Counted from the first letter of the stretch, positions 16,129 to 24,775 are shown. The stretch is DNA of 64,000 bases from Aldehydirespirator sp965204415 (GCA_965204415.1 CBDBEL010000004.1:1550001-1614000), one strand, 5' to 3'. Numbers and translations are program-made. The notes: generated by a model not told the origin, from the sequence alone.

Positions 16129-17247
16129 TCACTCCTGGGGGAGCAGGTAGATCTTTCCGCACTCCTTGGTGAGCGTGATCTCGAAGGCCTCGCCGGCCCG
16201 GCTCATGGGGAACGTGTGGGTGACGATGGTGTCGATCCAGTCCTGCACCCGCGGGTCGCACAGCATTCTCAGCAGGCCGTCGCGGTCGCGGTGGCGCACA
16301 TCGTGGCCGCCGGTCCAGTTGATGTGGCGGTCGATCAGGTCGTTGAGGATGCTCAGCGAGTAGAGCACCGAGCCCCCGTCGTGGCCCAGCGAGTACATCG
16401 TGCCGTAGCGGCGCAGACCGGCCATGCAGCGGTCCAGGTAGTAGGGCGCGCCGGCGCACTCGAAGGCCACATCGGCGCCCTTCCGCCCGCCCGTGAGGGC
16501 GTGGACCTGCTCGAGCCAGTCGTCGTCGGGGTCGATGATGTGCTGCACCCCCAGCCGGCGGCACAGCTCCATGCGGTACGGGTGCCGGCCCAGCACCACC
16601 ACCGTGGCCCCCCGGTACATGGCGTTCACCACCGCGCCCAGGCCGACGAAGCCGACCGCGCCGATGAGCACCACGTCGCCGGGGCGCACGCCGGCCTCCT
16701 CGGCTGCGGTGTAGGTGTTGCCGAGCAGGCAGTTGGCCGCCGCGGCGTGATGGAACGACAACTCGTCGGGAATCACCTGGATCATGTGCTCGGGCGCCAG
16801 CCGGTACCGCACCATGCCGAAGCCGCCCGAGGCGCTGCCGTTGACCTTCTCGATGCCCAGCGGGCCGGCTTCGATGTCCTGGGGGGCCATCCCCTCCTCA
16901 TAGGACTCATAGGGGAGCCCCATGCAGTGGGTGGGCGACAGCCCCTGGGTGCAAACGAAGCACTCACCGCAGGGGTTGACCTGGTAGATGATCACCCGGT
17001 CGCCGACGCCGAACCGCGACCCCGGCTGAGTCTCGACGATTGTGCCGACCCCCTCGTGGCCGAGGTGCTCGGGGCTGTCGTGCCACTCGAACTGGTGGTC
17101 GCGGTAGATGCGACCCTCGTTGCACACCGGCGCCACCGCCACCTCGACGATCACGAAACCGGGACCGGCAACCGGGTACGGCTTGGTCGCCAAAGCCGCC
17201 GTGCGGGGCGCAGGGATGGTCAGCACAGTATTGGTTCTGGCCATCAT
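16129..17247 (-). CDS. Zinc-dependent alcohol dehydrogenase (MDR family)
   Basis: 372 residues. The catalytic zinc site is Cys in VAPVCNEG plus His in LGHEGVG. The structural zinc lobe has four cysteines in NPCGECFVC ... THC. The Rossmann motif follows (GAVGFVGLGAVV). Substrate may be an alcohol, a sugar alcohol or a hydroxy acid. The ATG at 17247 has AGGAGTG about eight bases upstream; a second ATG (17244) is in frame. It is transcribed away from the luciferase-like gene, with a perfect palindrome between them (17278-17297) 31 bases from its start, so both are probably controlled by one regulator. Confidence 0.92.
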   Translation of the reverse strand: MMARTNTVLTIPAPRTAALATKPYPVAGPGFVIVEVAVAPVCNEGRIYRDHQFEWHDSPEHLGHEGVGTIVETQPGSRFGVGDRVIIYQVNPCGECFVCTQGLSPTHCMGLPYESYEEGMAPQDIEAGPLGIEKVNGSASGGFGMVRYRLAPEHMIQVIPDELSFHHAAAANCLLGNTYTAAEEAGVRPGDVVLIGAVGFVGLGAVVNAMYRGATVVVLGRHPYRMELCRRLGVQHIIDPDDDWLEQVHALTGGRKGADVAFECAGAPYYLDRCMAGLRRYGTMYSLGHDGGSVLYSLSILNDLIDRHINWTGGHDVRHRDRDGLLRMLCDPRVQDWIDTIVTHTFPMSRAGEAFEITLTKECGKIYLLPQE

Positions 17248-17277
17248 GCCGTCACTCCTATGTCGGGGTCGTGAAGC

Positions 17278-17297
17278 TGAGTATCGCACGATACTCA
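17278..17297. promoter_or_regulatory. Perfect 20-base palindrome, likely operator
   Basis: TGAGTATCG (17278-17286), CA, CGATACTCA (17289-17297), with nine-base arms and no mismatch. It lies in the 174-base divergent region between the alcohol dehydrogenase and the luciferase-like gene. It contains GATACT, a -10-like string, on both strands. A second, weaker inverted repeat GTGTCT-N6-AGACAC is at 17378-17395, nearer the luciferase-like start. A dimeric repressor site is the simplest reading. Confidence 0.6.
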
Positions 17298-17421
17298 TGA
17301 GGATGCGTTCAGTCACTCTGTGGGTAGCGACACGTAGTGGTGTAGGCTCAACGTTGCCCCACATCCGTGTGTTCCAAGTGTCTTCCAAGAGACACACCCA
17401 ACAAGGGAGAGGTTTCTGTCG

Positions 17422-18537
17422 ATGACTATGATCAATGGTGTCAGCCTCGGTGTCTGCGTGCCCGGTACCGGGAGAGTGAGCTTTGACGATCTGAAGCGCA
17501 TTTGGATTGAGGCCGAGAACTTAGGCTTCGACGCTGGCTACATTTGGAATAACATCACATGTGAGGTTCCAACCTTTCAGGAGGATGCGTGTTTTGAGGG
17601 GTGGACCACTCTTGCAGCCCTGGCAGCGGTGACTAGCAGGCTCGATCTTGGAATGTTGCTCAATCCTACCGGTCGTGTGCATCCATCAGTTGTGGCCAAG
17701 ATGGGTGCCAATTTGGACTACATCAGCGGCGGTCGACTGATCATGGGAATGGGCACCGGCACCTCCAAAAGCGTACTCAACCAGATGCGCGATCTCTCTC
17801 TCGAAGCAGCTAGAGCGACGGAGATAGAGAGGGCTGGAAACTACATTGCGTACGGATTCCCGATCCTGTCAACTCCTGAGACGATCGCGATGCTACGCGA
17901 GGAAGTGGCAATAGTTGATCGAATGTGGACACAGCACCGACCTATGTTCGAAGGCAAGTACTACTCGATCGATCGGCCGATACTGAATCACAAACCAGTT
18001 CAGAAGCCGCGTCCCCGCATCTGGATCGGCATCATAGAGGGGCGGAAGGTGATGCCCCGGCTTGCCGCGGAAGTGTCGGACGGCATTGCCTTAGCCAACT
18101 CCAGCGACGAAGCTTGCCGAGAGATAATCGAAGCTACCGAGCGACGCTGCAAAGAACTGGGAAGAGATTTTGGTGAGATCGCAGTCAACCGGCAGTTCTA
18201 TGTCAATTTTCCAGAACTCACCGGAGTGAATGTTGAGGGCGGTCGATATTTTGAGAGTTCGTTCCTCGATCGAGGACTAACTGACGAACAGCGCTCCGTC
18301 TTTCAAGGAATAGGTGACAGCGAGTACGGTTTCGGGGGCGTCGAGGGGACGTCTGAAGAGGTGGCTGCAGGGTTGAAGAAGAGCTGCCTGGACATTGGCG
18401 TAAACTCGTTGGCCCTAATCTTCACTGGCATGGACCGGGACTTTGCAACACCCTCGCTTGCTCCCTTGCAGAAGTTTGCTCAGGAAGTGGTTCCCATCTT
18501 GACCGACTATTGCTCCAAAGACTCGACACCCAGATAG
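17422..18537 (+). CDS. Luciferase-like monooxygenase (LLM class, FMN- or F420-dependent)
   Basis: 371 residues with a luciferase-type TIM barrel: LGVCVPGTGRVSFDDLKRIW at the N-terminus, LGMLLNPTGRVHPSVVAKM, then SGGRLIMGMGTG, the flavin phosphate region. RIWIGIIEGRKVMPRLAAEV near the middle is also typical. Codon use differs sharply from every neighbour: many codons end in A or T and GC is visibly lower. This suggests recent transfer. GGGAGAGG lies about 10 bases before ATG 17422; ATG 17428 is possible. Its last 31 bases overlap the convergent livF gene end. Substrate is unknown. Confidence 0.9.
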   Translation: MTMINGVSLGVCVPGTGRVSFDDLKRIWIEAENLGFDAGYIWNNITCEVPTFQEDACFEGWTTLAALAAVTSRLDLGMLLNPTGRVHPSVVAKMGANLDYISGGRLIMGMGTGTSKSVLNQMRDLSLEAARATEIERAGNYIAYGFPILSTPETIAMLREEVAIVDRMWTQHRPMFEGKYYSIDRPILNHKPVQKPRPRIWIGIIEGRKVMPRLAAEVSDGIALANSSDEACREIIEATERRCKELGRDFGEIAVNRQFYVNFPELTGVNVEGGRYFESSFLDRGLTDEQRSVFQGIGDSEYGFGGVEGTSEEVAAGLKKSCLDIGVNSLALIFTGMDRDFATPSLAPLQKFAQEVVPILTDYCSKDSTPR

Positions 18538-19229
18538 CTGGCGTCGAGCAGAGCACGGTCGGCCAGCAGGTCCGAGGCGGCTCCCTGCATCACCAGGTCG
18601 CCGTGATTGAGCACGTAGCCCCGGTCGGACACCTCCAGGGCCAAGTCGACGTGCTGCTCCACCAGCAGCACCCCGGCGCCGGTCTCGTCCGCGATGCGGC
18701 GCACCACCGGCATCAGCTCCTCGTAGATGACCGGGGCCAGGCCCAGGCTCATCTCGTCGACCATCATCAGCTTGGGCTCGGCCACGATGGCCCGGCCGAG
18801 GACGAGCATCTGCTGCTCGCCGCCGCTGAGCAGCCCGCCCCTGCGGTTCATCAACGGGCCGAGGGCGGGGAAGAAGTCGACGGCCCGGTCGATGTCGACC
18901 TTGCCGCTGGTCTTGGCCAGCTGGAGGTTCTCGCGCACGGTCAGCTGGTACAGCAGGCCCCGGTTCTCAGGCACATGGATCACACCCCAGCGGGCCACCC
19001 GGTGGGCCTGGCGCAGCCGCGGCACCGGCCGACCCATGATGGTCACCGAGCCGTTCAGGATCTGGCCCATGCCCGAGATCGTCATCAATGTGGTGGTCTT
19101 GCCCGCACCGTTGGGACCCAGCAAGGCCACCACCTCGCCCGCGTCGAGGTGCAGGCTCAGGCCGCGAACCACGGCCACGCCGTCGTAGCCAGTGTCGAGG
19201 TTCTCGATCGTCAGGAGACGCTCGCTCAT
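18507..19229 (-). CDS. livF: Branched-chain amino acid-type ABC transporter ATP-binding protein LivF
   Basis: 240 residues. Walker A is GPNGAGKTT near residue 38, Q-loop region VPENRGLLYQLTV, signature LSGGEQQML, Walker B LMMVDEMSLGLAP (Glu after Asp kept), and the H-loop His in LVEQHVDLAL. VPENRG and the lack of the long C-terminal tail fit LivF rather than LivG. ATG 19229 overlaps the livG stop (ATGA). It is the last gene of the transporter operon and runs 31 bases into the 3' end of the convergent luciferase-like gene. Substrate class (branched amino acids, amides, or other small polar compounds) cannot be fixed. Confidence 0.93.
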   Translation of the reverse strand: MSERLLTIENLDTGYDGVAVVRGLSLHLDAGEVVALLGPNGAGKTTTLMTISGMGQILNGSVTIMGRPVPRLRQAHRVARWGVIHVPENRGLLYQLTVRENLQLAKTSGKVDIDRAVDFFPALGPLMNRRGGLLSGGEQQMLVLGRAIVAEPKLMMVDEMSLGLAPVIYEELMPVVRRIADETGAGVLLVEQHVDLALEVSDRGYVLNHGDLVMQGAASDLLADRALLDASYLGVESLEQ

Positions 19230-19987
19230 GACTTGGCCCCGCTGTGGCCCAGGTAGGCCGCGATGACCTCGGGGTTGTTGCGCATCTCGTCCGGGGTGCC
19301 CGAGGCCGTCAACTGGCCGAACACCAGCATGTGGATGTAGTCGCACACGTTGAGCACCAGACCCATGTCGTGGTCTACGAGCAGCATGGTGTAGCCCTGA
19401 TCGACGAGGTGCCGGAGCTGGGCGCCGAACCACTCGGTCTCGGCCTTGTCGAGGCCGGCCGCGGGCTCGTCCAGCAGCAGGATCTTGGACGATTCCGCCA
19501 CCAGGGCCCGCCCCACACCCACCAGCTTGCGCTGACCCTGGGACAGCTCGCGGGGCTGGCGCTCGGCGATGTCGCCCAGATTGAGTAGCTCCAGCACCTC
19601 GTCGACTCGGTCGGCGCGCTGGCGGGGCCGCCAGTAGTCGAGCAGCGCGGAGCCGATCGTGAGGCGGCGGCTGGCCACATCGAGGTTGGAGCGCACCGTG
19701 ATGTCGTCGAAGAGCTCGAGCGTCTGCCAGGTGCGGGTGAGTCCGTCGTGGGACAGCACATGGGGCGAGCGGCCGAAGACCTCCTCACCCTCAAGAAGCA
19801 CCGATCCCACCGCGTTGTTGGGCAGGAAGCCGGTGATGGCATCGATGAAGGTGGTCTTGCCCGCCCCGTTCGGACCGATCAACCCGGTCAGCCGGCCCCG
19901 GCGGCACTCCAGAGACACCTCGTTCACGGCCAGAAGGCCGCCGAAGCGCACGGTGAGCCCGCTGGTGGCTAGAACGGTTTCAGACAT
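19226..19987 (-). CDS. livG: Branched-chain amino acid-type ABC transporter ATP-binding protein LivG
   Basis: 253 residues. Walker A is GPNGAGKTTFIDAITG, followed by the LivG-type insertion (NNAVGSVLLEGEEVFGRSPH), TRTWQTLELF, signature LSQGQRKLV (Gln in place of the second Gly), Walker B KILLLDEPAAGLD and the H-loop LLVDHDMGLV. DHDMGLV and the ending NNPEVIAAYLGH are hallmarks of LivG. It overlaps the permease gene by eight bases and livF by four, so the three are translationally coupled. It hydrolyses ATP at the inner face of the membrane together with LivF. Confidence 0.93.
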   Translation of the reverse strand: MSETVLATSGLTVRFGGLLAVNEVSLECRRGRLTGLIGPNGAGKTTFIDAITGFLPNNAVGSVLLEGEEVFGRSPHVLSHDGLTRTWQTLELFDDITVRSNLDVASRRLTIGSALLDYWRPRQRADRVDEVLELLNLGDIAERQPRELSQGQRKLVGVGRALVAESSKILLLDEPAAGLDKAETEWFGAQLRHLVDQGYTMLLVDHDMGLVLNVCDYIHMLVFGQLTASGTPDEMRNNPEVIAAYLGHSGAKS

Positions 19988-22127
19988 CGGCAGGCTCCGG
20001 GACCCCGCGGCCCAATCGGCGGCCGAGCCACCGGCCCAGCTGGTGGAACTGCCTGCGCTGGAATCCGTCGATGCCCTCGTTGTTGTAGACGGCGGTGCCG
20101 ATCAGGAAGAACCCGGCCACATAGGCGGTGTAGGGCCCCACGTCGATGAACCACTCGTTGGTGACGACGATGCCGATCCCCTCCGAGAACAGCGTCCCCG
20201 CGGTGATGGCCCCGCCGATAGTGCTGATGCCGCCGAGGTAGGCGAAGGCGAGCACGGTCAGCGAGGCGAAGATCCCGAACGTGTCGGTGCCGTAGGTGCC
20301 CACGTTGAAGGCGATGAGCGCACCGCCCAGAGCGGCGAAGAAGCTCGATATGGCGAACGCCGACAGCTTGATGGCGGCTACGTTCACCCCGGCCGCGGCC
20401 GCGGCCCGCTCGTTGGCCCGCACCGCCAGCATCTGCTCGCCCAGGCGCGACCGGCGAAGCCTCATCACCGAGATGCAGCACAGCGCGCCCACCACCAGAA
20501 GGAACAGCCCGTACCCGCCGGTGGGAATCTTGCCGTCGCCGAAGATGAAGTCGCTGTTGGGCCCGAACTCGATGCCGAACAGCACCGGAGGGTCGGTGGT
20601 CTTGACGCCGCGGTCGAGACCGAACCATCCGGGGCGCGAGAAGAAGATTTCGCCCATGGCCAGTCCGCTGGCCAGCGTGACAATGGCCAGGCTGGCGCCC
20701 CGGGTGCGCAGCGACGGGATGGCTGCGATCAGGCCGAACCCAACACCGGCTGCCACCGCCAGCGGCAATGAGATGAACAGGGGCATGCCGGCCTGGGTGC
20801 CGAAGGACGCCACCGAGAAGGCGCCGATCCCGGCCAGGGCCATCTGCATCAGCGAGATCTGGCCTACATAGCCGGTCACCACTACCAGCGACAGGGCCAG
20901 GATCACCCCGATCATGGAGTTTTGCATGCCGGCGCGGTACTGGAAGGGCGCGAACACGGTCAGCCAGAACGCCACCGCCAGCAGGACCCCGTAACCGACC
21001 ATCCGGCCGCGGGTGATCCGGGGGACGTACGCCTCGGGCAGCCGCTCCACCGTGAGCGCGCCCCGCGACGGCAGCGACTCGCCCCGGGCCACCATGGCCA
21101 GCGCGATCACCACGAACGGGAGCGCCCTCCGGATCCCGATGTCGGGAATCCAGCCCCACTCCAGCTCGAGCCGGAACAGTTCCTGGTCGACGATGCCCAG
21201 CATCAGGCCCGCGGCCGCGGCGATCACGAACGACGACATCCGCCCGATGAGCGCCGCACCCAGCGAGGAGATGAGCAGCACGGTGAAGAAGTTCGGGGTC
21301 ACCCCGGTGATGGGCGCCACCAGGATCCCCACCAGACCGGCCAGCACCGACGCCATCACCCAGCTGACGCCGGCCTGGAAGTCGGCGTTGAAGCCCAGCA
21401 GCGTGGTGAACCGCTCGTTCTCGGCCCCGGCCCGGGTGGCGATCCCGAAGCGGGTGAAGCGGAACAACACCCACAGCGCGGCGGTGATGACGATGACGGT
21501 GCCCAGCACCCAGAGGCGGTCCTGGCCGACCCGTGCCCCCAGGATGTCGACGGGGTCGTCGGGGAAGATCGGCTCGGTCGCTTTGGCCCGGGCCCCGAAG
21601 CGCAGCACCACTGCGGCCTGCAGGAACAGCATGATCCCGACCGACGCGATCACCTTGGCCAGCACGGGGGCGTAGCGCAGCGGGCGGAAGATGGCGAAGT
21701 GGGCGATGAGCCCGAGGGCGGCTGCGGTGGCCAGCGCGATCAGCAGCGCGGGAGCCTTGCCCATCGAGTCACCCAGGCTAATGAAGGTCGGGAAGTCGAC
21801 GATCTCGATCCCTGCGATGCCCTCGATCGGTGCCAGCGGGTTGGGTATCGGCGGCACGGGGTACTGGCCGTCGCCGACCAGCGACACGTACACGTAGGTC
21901 ACGTAGGTGGCGATGGCGCCGTGCCCGAAGTTGATGACCCCCGACGCCCGGAAGGCCACGACCAGCCCGATGGCCAGCGCGGCGATGATGGCGCCGGAGC
22001 CGAGGCCGAACAGCACCGGGTCGAAGAACAGCTCCCTGCGGAGCCCGGCGCCGATGATCCAAGCGACCGCGAGAGCGCCGAGAACGGCAGCGCTGATCCG
22101 CTCGGCTGGAGACAGTCTGGCGATCAC
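19980..22127 (-). CDS. LivH-LivM fused permease of a branched-chain amino acid-type ABC transporter
   Basis: 715 residues with many membrane segments. The first half is LivH-like (VVAFRASGVINFGHGAIATY, then IGRMSSFVIAA). The second half is LivM-like (IGVILALSLVVVTGYVGQIS, LMQMALAGIGAFSVA, ERAAAAAGVNVAAIKLSAFA). These permeases are usually two separate genes of about 300 residues; here one chain holds both. Start is GTG 22127, close behind GGGGGCC; no ATG fits better. The strong hairpin at 22152-22177 lies between it and the binding-protein gene. The protein ends in an Arg-rich cytoplasmic tail (GRWLGRRLGRG). Confidence 0.92.
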   Translation of the reverse strand: MIARLSPAERISAAVLGALAVAWIIGAGLRRELFFDPVLFGLGSGAIIAALAIGLVVAFRASGVINFGHGAIATYVTYVYVSLVGDGQYPVPPIPNPLAPIEGIAGIEIVDFPTFISLGDSMGKAPALLIALATAAALGLIAHFAIFRPLRYAPVLAKVIASVGIMLFLQAAVVLRFGARAKATEPIFPDDPVDILGARVGQDRLWVLGTVIVITAALWVLFRFTRFGIATRAGAENERFTTLLGFNADFQAGVSWVMASVLAGLVGILVAPITGVTPNFFTVLLISSLGAALIGRMSSFVIAAAAGLMLGIVDQELFRLELEWGWIPDIGIRRALPFVVIALAMVARGESLPSRGALTVERLPEAYVPRITRGRMVGYGVLLAVAFWLTVFAPFQYRAGMQNSMIGVILALSLVVVTGYVGQISLMQMALAGIGAFSVASFGTQAGMPLFISLPLAVAAGVGFGLIAAIPSLRTRGASLAIVTLASGLAMGEIFFSRPGWFGLDRGVKTTDPPVLFGIEFGPNSDFIFGDGKIPTGGYGLFLLVVGALCCISVMRLRRSRLGEQMLAVRANERAAAAAGVNVAAIKLSAFAISSFFAALGGALIAFNVGTYGTDTFGIFASLTVLAFAYLGGISTIGGAITAGTLFSEGIGIVVTNEWFIDVGPYTAYVAGFFLIGTAVYNNEGIDGFQRRQFHQLGRWLGRRLGRGVPEPADV

Positions 22128-22151
22128 GAGGCCCCCTGCTGAGACGAGCCT

Positions 22152-22177
22152 AGCCGGGCCCTCGACGGGGCCCGGCT
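22152..22177 (-). terminator. Intercistronic hairpin between binding protein and permease genes
   Basis: AGCCGGGCCC (22152-22161), loop TCGACG, GGGCCCGGCT (22168-22177): ten perfect GC-rich pairs. It lies in the 85-base gap between the binding-protein stop and the permease start. No T-run follows. Such hairpins often protect or partly terminate the mRNA so that the binding protein is made in excess. Confidence 0.65.
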
Positions 22178-22212
22178 CGACTCGACCTCAATGAGCGTGT
22201 GAATTCGGTACG

Positions 22213-23598
22213 TCAGCCCAGCAGGAAGTTGAGTTCCGAGAAGTCCAGGAAGGTGAACCCGTCGGGAGCTGTCATCTGCCCGCCCGCGATGGTGACCATC
22301 AACGGAGAGGTGTTGCAGGCACCGGCCCACGGATCCGGGCCCGGGCAGCTCAAATCGGGGAAGCCGGGAACGTCACTGCTGGAGTAGGTGCTGAGCGCGG
22401 CCAGCACAGACTCGGTGGTCGCGTCGGCGCCGCCGCCTGCGATGAGCAGGTCCCTGGCGATGACCGCTTGACCCAGCGCCCAGCCGCCGAGGCCGGAAGT
22501 CTGCACGTCCGCGCCGCCGTAGGTGTCCAGCACACGGTTGATCTCGTCGATCTCCGCGCCCCCGTCGACTGTGGGAGCGCTCGACACGATCGGGCCGGCC
22601 CAGCCGTCCAGCTCGCCCGACTCGACAAGATCCTGGCTCAGGCACAGATCGTTGCCGAAGAGGTGGCCCTCGTATCCGACCGTCTCCACGCCATTGGCAG
22701 CCGCGGTGCACTGGGCGCCGTCGGCCAGGACGAACAGCCAGCCCTCGTTGTCGGTGTCGGCCGCGGACACCGGCCCGGTCAGGTCAGGCTCAAAGCCCAG
22801 ATAGATGGTCTCGGTGATCGTGATCCCGTTGCTCTCGCCGATGGCGTACAGGGCCGGTTCGAACGGTGCGATGGCCGGGTCGTCGGCCAGGAACAGCGAC
22901 ATGGTGGAGACGTCGCGCTGATTCTTGGCGAACACGAAGAAGACCTGGGCCAGGCCGGGCAGGCCGGGATCGAAGTTGTAGAGGTTGGGGGTGAGGTAGT
23001 CGATGAAGTCGTTGCCCAGTCCGAGGTTCGCCTTGCCGGCCTCGGCCAGGATGGTGCCCGAGGCGATGCTGTTGGACAGGAAGCCGCTGTTGATGACCAC
23101 GTGGACGTCGTCGGCGTTCACGAACTCGTTGGCGCAGGCAATGTGGGACTCCACCGCGTCGCCGGCGCCGCACACCTCCAACTCGATGGGATGCCCGTCG
23201 ACGCCGCCCAACTCGGTGTTGAAGTAGTCGACGTAGGCCTGGACCGCCGCGGGCACCTCGGGGAACGCCATGAGCTCCTCGACCTGCGCGATCAGACCGA
23301 TCTTGACCGGCTCCATCGACTCGTCGGCCATCATGGAGTCGGGCTCTTCCATGGGCTCGTCGGCCGGCTCCTCCATGGGCTCCTCAGCGGGCTCATCCAT
23401 GGGCTCGTCGGCCGGCTCCTCCATGGGCTCCTCAGCGGGCTCATCCATGGGCTCGTCGGCCGGCTCCTCCGCGGGCGCGGCCGGTGCAGGCTCCGCCGCG
23501 GCGGGAGCGTCTTCCTCGTCGTCACCGCAGGCCGCGGCAACCAGGGCGAATGCAAGCAGAACTGCAGCCAGCACCCTCCAGCTGGACTTGGGACTCAT
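22213..23598 (-). CDS. Solute-binding lipoprotein of the branched-chain amino acid-type ABC transporter
   Basis: 461 residues. The signal peptide RVLAAVLLAFALVAAAC ends in the lipid-anchored cysteine followed by GDD. A linker of about 65 residues consists of Pro/Glu/Asp/Met repeats (EEPADEPMDEPAEEPM), encoded by a 48-bp tandem repeat. The type 1 periplasmic-binding fold starts at VKIGLIAQVEELMAFPE and keeps VCGAGD and the end SCPGPDPWAGACNTSP. AGGAGG lies eight bases before ATG 23598. It is the first gene of the transporter operon and divergent from the AsnC-type regulator. It is paralogous to the protein at 3875-5308, but the linkers differ in sequence. Confidence 0.93.
   Translation of the reverse strand: MSPKSSWRVLAAVLLAFALVAAACGDDEEDAPAAAEPAPAAPAEEPADEPMDEPAEEPMEEPADEPMDEPAEEPMEEPADEPMEEPDSMMADESMEPVKIGLIAQVEELMAFPEVPAAVQAYVDYFNTELGGVDGHPIELEVCGAGDAVESHIACANEFVNADDVHVVINSGFLSNSIASGTILAEAGKANLGLGNDFIDYLTPNLYNFDPGLPGLAQVFFVFAKNQRDVSTMSLFLADDPAIAPFEPALYAIGESNGITITETIYLGFEPDLTGPVSAADTDNEGWLFVLADGAQCTAAANGVETVGYEGHLFGNDLCLSQDLVESGELDGWAGPIVSSAPTVDGGAEIDEINRVLDTYGGADVQTSGLGGWALGQAVIARDLLIAGGGADATTESVLAALSTYSSSDVPGFPDLSCPGPDPWAGACNTSPLMVTIAGGQMTAPDGFTFLDFSELNFLLG
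23348..23475 (-). repeat. 48-bp coding tandem repeat in lipoprotein linker
   Basis: A 48-bp unit begins at 23348, 23396 and 23444; the third copy is incomplete. It encodes 16-residue acidic proline-rich units of the form EEPADEPMDEPAEEPM. Near identity of the units suggests recent slippage or strong homogenisation. The linker probably spaces the binding domain from the membrane or cell wall. Confidence 0.85.
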
Positions 23599-23671
23599 GG
23601 TGTGTTCCTCCTTCGCGGCTTGAGCGCGCGTGTCTGTGGGAGTCTTGATAGCCCGATTGTACATATCTTGG

Positions 23672-23718
23672 CAACTCAGCGATTTCGGCAATGGTTATGT
23701 TCGCAGTGTCCTGAGTTG
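23672..23718. promoter_or_regulatory. Split inverted repeat in the divergent binding-protein/AsnC intergenic region
   Basis: CAACTCAG (23672-23679) and CTGAGTTG (23711-23718) are perfect eight-base inverted arms separated by 31 bases. A -10-like TACAAT on the minus strand (reverse complement of 23655-23660) is beside the left arm. Lrp/AsnC regulators often bind paired sites and bend DNA between them, so this may be where the adjacent regulator acts on both genes. Confidence 0.45.
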
Positions 23719-23822
23719 GCCATAGATTCTGTGTCGAAGTAGATCAGCAGCCTGCGCTTCTTAGAATGACCCTGACTCGCCGACCTGAGCCCTGCGTTAA
23801 CGGCGCCTACCATGACGCCGCC

Positions 23823-24746
23823 ATGGAACTGGATCACATCGACCGCGCCCTGATCGACGGCCTGGTAGCCGACAGCCGCGCCAGCTACGCGGCCTTGGCT
23901 AGAAGCATCGGCATGTCACAGGCGGCGGTGAAGACCAGGGTCATCCGGCTGATCGACACTGGCGCCATCCACATCCTCGGGCGGATTGATCCGCGCGCCC
24001 TCGGCTACGGCGAGTTCGCCTACTGCCTCATCGATGTGCAGGGACCGGTCACACCGGTAGCCGAGCGGCTGGCCAAGATGGACGAGACTGCGTTCGTCCT
24101 GATTCTGGCTGGGACCGGCGGACTGTTTGTGGAGTTCAGGGCAAGCGACGCTCGCCAGTTGGACGTCGCCATTGAGGGAGCCCGATCCGATCCGGCCGTA
24201 CGGGGCATCGATGCCTCCTCGCTGGTGGCCTTCGTCAAGCAGGACTGGTCGCAAACCGGCCGAGACCCGGCGATTGCCGACCACCGGCTGGGCGCCCGCC
24301 AGCGCAGCGTCGACGCTACGGACATCAAGCTCCTAAGGTGCCTGGCCGCGGACGGGCGAGCCACGTTCGCCGAGATGGCCGAGGCTGCAGGCATGTCGCA
24401 CGCCGCCACTCGGGATCGGGTGCTGGGGCTCATGGCCGCCGGTGTGGTGACCGTCCAGACCATCGTCAGCCCCGGAGTGCTGGGCGTGAAGGGCTATGCC
24501 GGTCTCATGATCCAGACGGACGGTCCGGCTGGACCCGTGGCCGAGGCGATCGCAGCCGTATCCGACATACCCCTCGTGGCCAGAGTGCTCGGGCGCTTCG
24601 ACGTGATTGCTGAGGTCAGCTACCGCGATGAGGCCCACCTGGCCGAGTTGGTCGACGGCGTTCGCGCCGTTGAAGGGGTGCGGCAGATCGAGACGTTCGT
24701 GTACCTGGTCGAAGTCAAGGAGTCGATGATCGCCGGCCTCACCTGA
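23823..24746 (+). CDS. Two-domain Lrp/AsnC-family transcriptional regulator
   Basis: 307 residues, twice the normal AsnC length, with two complete repeats. Residues 1-50 are a helix-turn-helix (LDHIDRALIDGLVADSRASY ... GMSQAAVKTRV), followed by an effector-binding domain to about 140. A second HTH (VDATDIKLLRCLAADGRATF ... GMSHAATRDRV) and a second effector domain follow (GFD-like ARVLGRFDVIAEV). Such fused regulators form dimers equivalent to a tetramer of simple AsnC proteins. ATG 23823 aligns with the family start; an upstream ATG at 23766 is in frame but adds unrelated residues. It is divergent from the transporter operon and probably senses its substrate. Confidence 0.9.
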   Translation: MELDHIDRALIDGLVADSRASYAALARSIGMSQAAVKTRVIRLIDTGAIHILGRIDPRALGYGEFAYCLIDVQGPVTPVAERLAKMDETAFVLILAGTGGLFVEFRASDARQLDVAIEGARSDPAVRGIDASSLVAFVKQDWSQTGRDPAIADHRLGARQRSVDATDIKLLRCLAADGRATFAEMAEAAGMSHAATRDRVLGLMAAGVVTVQTIVSPGVLGVKGYAGLMIQTDGPAGPVAEAIAAVSDIPLVARVLGRFDVIAEVSYRDEAHLAELVDGVRAVEGVRQIETFVYLVEVKESMIAGLT

Positions 24747-24775
24747 ACACTTGAGCCGGCAGCCTTCCCAGCGGG

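Noticed and set aside
16086..16172. 28-codon frame starting MRAALFDTTD
   Set aside because: It may be the stub of a zinc alcohol dehydrogenase but is too short and overlaps the convergent gene; kept only as a note.
20922..22142. 406-residue open frame antisense to the permease
   Set aside because: Low-complexity His/Arg/Gly-rich shadow of LivHM with no domain.
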